Shown here piece by piece: positions 60,913-64,000 of a stretch of DNA of 64,000 nt (position 1 is its first letter; each line of letters opens with the position of its first letter). Position numbers and translations under genes: made by a program. Below the pieces are notes generated by a model. The model was given only the letters and a program-made list of their open reading frames with translations. It searched no databases and had not been told where the DNA came from. The stretch spans positions 248,001 to 312,000 of the forward strand of contig VXAU01001833.1 of the NCBI GenBank assembly GCA_013399695.1. The letters run 5' to 3'. This DNA comes from Formicarius rufipectus (lineage: Eukaryota; Chordata; Aves; Passeriformes; Formicariidae).

Positions 60913-63900
60913 ATGTATGTATTCCACATAATTTCTCTAAGCATTATGGTACATTATGTGTTACCCATGCTCATCAATGCACAGTCAATTAAAATGTTAT
61001 TGAGATTTAAGAATTGTTTAAAACTGAACTCATGATTAGGTACTTTGCTGTCTCATTCAGCAACATTCCTTCATTTTACAGTCAGCCTAATGTGAGTTAA
61101 AAAATCATATAAGATCAAGTTCATCTCATAAACCCTATGGAAAAGGAAATAATCACTAGAGAACCAATTCAATTTGCTATTGAATTAATTAGTAGAACAA
61201 GAAAGATGAATATAAATTTTCTACTAGAAATAACTTCTACAGAAATCAGTAATACCATTAATACATTGATCTTATAAGGAAGCTTGGTCTTATAAACTCT
61301 TGCTCTGTGATTTTTATTTGAAGACTTCTTCACAACATTTTTTAAAGCAATTTAACAAATATTTTTGCTTCATGTCACAGTGTGTCATTACTTGACTTTC
61401 TCTTATTTAGGAAAAGAGACACAAAGAAAAGTCTAATACTGTCAATGATATAGTGAAATGATTGATTTTTGCAGAGGGTTTTGAACTGTTGCAAAAAAAT
61501 ATTTTGACCACATGTATAATCATGGAAATATGTACTAATATTTTGTAGTTTCTATCATTCTCTACTGAAAGAACAAGGAAAATACTGTCTTTTTCTCATT
61601 GGAAGGAAAGGGATGGGAAGAACAGATGAGAAACAGATCATTGGATGGGAAGAATTACAGAGAACCACATAGGTGAATTATTTCTACTGCTGAATTTAAA
61701 AATCAGATATTAAAATTATAATTGTGTAAATAAATGGATGCTGTTCTGATACCACTGCAAAAGTGAAGGAAAAAAAATCAAACCAAGCAAATACAGCCTC
61801 CAGCAATAGACAACAATGTTGACAAAGTGTGTAAGACATAGTAGGTCACAAAGAGCAAAGTTAATATCTGGACTGTGGAGTAATCTGCTTGGTTCTCTGA
61901 GAATATCTTCTCATGGCATTCACAATTTAAAGATATCCTGGCTTCTGGAAGGTTTTCTCTTTACATTCTTGAGTATCCTCTGCTTCCTCAAACTTTGGTC
62001 ATTTTGTCCTCTTCCTCTGAACTGGAAAATTGCCTTAAAGCAAAGAAACATCAACAAAAGTTCCTTGAAAGGATTCAGCTCAAGAGAATTCAGTCCCTTA
62101 TATCTAGGGCAGAACATGTCAGTCCCAGCACTTCCATCCTCCTCTGTGGTCATCCAGTGGTCCATCTTAAAGCCTTGCCTCTCTTCGTGAAGAGCCTTCT
62201 AGGGTTCTTACTGGTGCTGAGAGTGATCATTAGACTTTAATTTCCAAGTATGACCTCCTTTGGTAGGTCCACATCTCCTCAAAATGCAGGCGAATCAGAT
62301 CCTCCACCCCAATTCAGCTGGGGTCACATCCAATAGGGAGTGCGAATGTCTCCTCCACATGGGCCATCTCTGCCTTCAGGGCAGTTACTGGATGAGCTAC
62401 AGACTCATGACACAGTCCAGGTAATCTGTACTGCACCAGGGAGATACCTGGAATCTGGGAGGAAAGGTCCAAACCCAGTGAGGATGCCTGCTCAACGAGA
62501 ATATGAACTAAGAAATGGTCAGTTTGGACCATTGTATGGAGGAAGGAGGGGCAAACAAGGTGAGTGAAATTGTGTAAGTGAAAACATTGACTTTCTTGTG
62601 CCGTATGGAAGTGTAATAATTGATCCAGATAGAAGTTAGAAATACTAATTAAAATATATGTATTTTGGGAGGTAACTTTGGGCAGAATAAGTTGTTCAAT
62701 GCTTTGAGGGTGATGTCACTTCTGTTTTCCTTGGAAGGAAACACAGGGTATTTCACACTGCCCCTAAGCCTGGGAACAGTTATTACAGTACACTGGAACA
62801 AGCATGGAAAAATTTAGGCAGAAATCTCTGTTAGTTTTATACGGTCAAATACTTAACATCTCCTCTAGAAGCTGGTTGACTCCCTGGTTTTCACACAGGG
62901 CTTACCCACAGGCAGTGAATTGGGCTCAGTGTTCTGCAGTTGCATTCTACCTTTGAACTTGGTAATTCTCTCATCTCTTAATCTTCTTTTCTGTAGGAAC
63001 TGGCAGCCTGCCTGGCTTTAAGCAGAAGCTCTGGCGATGATTTTGCATTTTGTGTGGGTTTTTTTACCTTTTTTTTTTTATTTTTAATATTGAGGGCACT
63101 GCTCAATCTTGAATTTTGAATCTGCCTCTCTGATATTCAGCTGCAATGACAGAAACCGGGAAGAAAGGAAGTTGCAGTCAGTCCACTCTGTCTCTCAGAT
63201 AGAAGCAGTTATTTCCCAGACTCCTATGAATCATATTTCCTCAATTTCCTCAATTAGCATTTGGAAAACAACAGTGGCAGCTATATATCACATATTGTGG
63301 CATGACGAGCAGGTGTTTTCAAGGACCACAGCTGATGTCTGGGGTCTCTGCATACAAGATTCAAGGTATCTGTCCTCTGATTAGAGGTTGTGCTCTGCTT
63401 CCTCCTGCACAGATCTGGCAGACACAGCAGTCTTCCTTGACTGTGTCAGTTTACTTCCAGGTTAGATATGTTCAACACATTTAGGTTTTCTGTTCTTCAG
63501 GTTCTTGCTCCATGTCCTAAGTTTTTGATGGCAGGTTTTAAAATGTATGTTTTGAGACATAGAGAAAATCTGAAACATCTGTGAATTAAATCAGAATTGA
63601 AATGAAGCCAGAGGTTTTTGAACACTAAACTGATGGGCTTTATTATGGGAGTTAATTTCTTTTCCCTCAGCAAATACCCTCAGAATCTTTCCCAGACCAT
63701 TAAAGAACAGTAAGAAAACTTCTATCATTCTTCCAGTGTGGCCTCTGAAGAACTTTGGTACATTGTCCCGGGGTCAAATCTGTCTCTGCTCCCTTAAATA
63801 CATCCTAACTCTGATGTGGTTCCTGATTCCATCCATCCAGTAAGGTACCTGACCCTCTTCCTCACAGTGCAGAAGAGGATTTTCAAGGGTAAGAAGAATA

Positions 63901-64000
63901 TCTACATCACTCCTGCAGCATCACATGAGGTAAACTCTTACCAGACATACTGTGGATAAAAATAACATTGACTGTATGATGACAACAGTGTTCTTGACCT

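Larger units (their letters stand above)
59192..64000. other. Intergenic DNA to the right edge
   Basis: This holds a moderately GC-rich stretch at 59.38-59.75 kb and the 44 bp duplication at 59.85 kb, then AT-rich sequence. At 62.34-62.56 kb an open plus-strand frame ends at a good splice donor (AAG followed by GTGAGT at 62560). I do not recognise its product and do not call it a gene. Confidence 0.5.

Noticed and set aside
1..64000. CRISPR arrays, tRNA or rRNA genes, operons
   Set aside because: None seen; the sequence is a vertebrate genomic region, so prokaryotic features are not expected.

Overview
The window is vertebrate nuclear DNA, almost certainly from a bird and probably a passerine. 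It is AT-rich and gene-poor, with tiny exons separated by kilobase introns, several CR1 LINE fragments carrying the avian-type 3' end (a TTCTATGATT-like tail), and two LTR-type repeats that resemble avian endogenous retrovirus LTRs. There is no bacterial or viral gene organisation, and no CRISPR, tRNA or rRNA that I can see.

The only protein-coding gene I can support is the 5' part of MYO3A (class III myosin with an N-terminal kinase), on the minus strand. Four exons are readable, each with canonical AG/GT borders, intact frame and the expected phase: 31327-31145 (start codon at 31312), 26404-26270, 10334-10230 and 9465-9366. Together they encode 169 residues plus one base. This covers the kinase N-lobe, hinge, HRD catalytic loop and the first two residues of DFG, whose glycine codon is split by the next intron. 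The activation loop, the rest of the kinase, the motor domain and the tail must lie to the left of the window.

Layout. 1-9365: 5' part of the large intron after exon 4 of the coding series. 9366-10334: two exons 764 bp apart. 10335-26269: a 15.9 kb intron with an old CR1 copy (about 15.83-16.32 kb), a younger CR1 3' end (14.6-14.8 kb) and another CR1 (21.45 kb). 26270-26404: coding exon 2, with a 0.6 kb antisense CR1 starting only about 240 bp upstream of its acceptor. 26405-31144: a 4.7 kb intron. 31145-31327: exon with the start codon. 31328-38690: probable 5' intron, with a pair of oppositely oriented T/G- and A/C-rich tracts. About 38690-39560: a strong CpG island, the best candidate for the MYO3A promoter. 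39.6-64 kb: apparently intergenic DNA with an LTR, a 123 bp tandem duplication, a second LTR-like repeat and a CR1 copy. In other vertebrates the gene upstream of MYO3A is GPR158, but none of its coding exons is recognisable here.

I did not find a previously undescribed system. The more interesting points are the CpG island with a perfect palindrome of two GC boxes, the open frame between the first acceptor and the start codon, the near-identical 123 bp duplication, the recurrent GTTT/AAAC tracts, and the repeat-derived promoter elements upstream of a sensory-cell gene.
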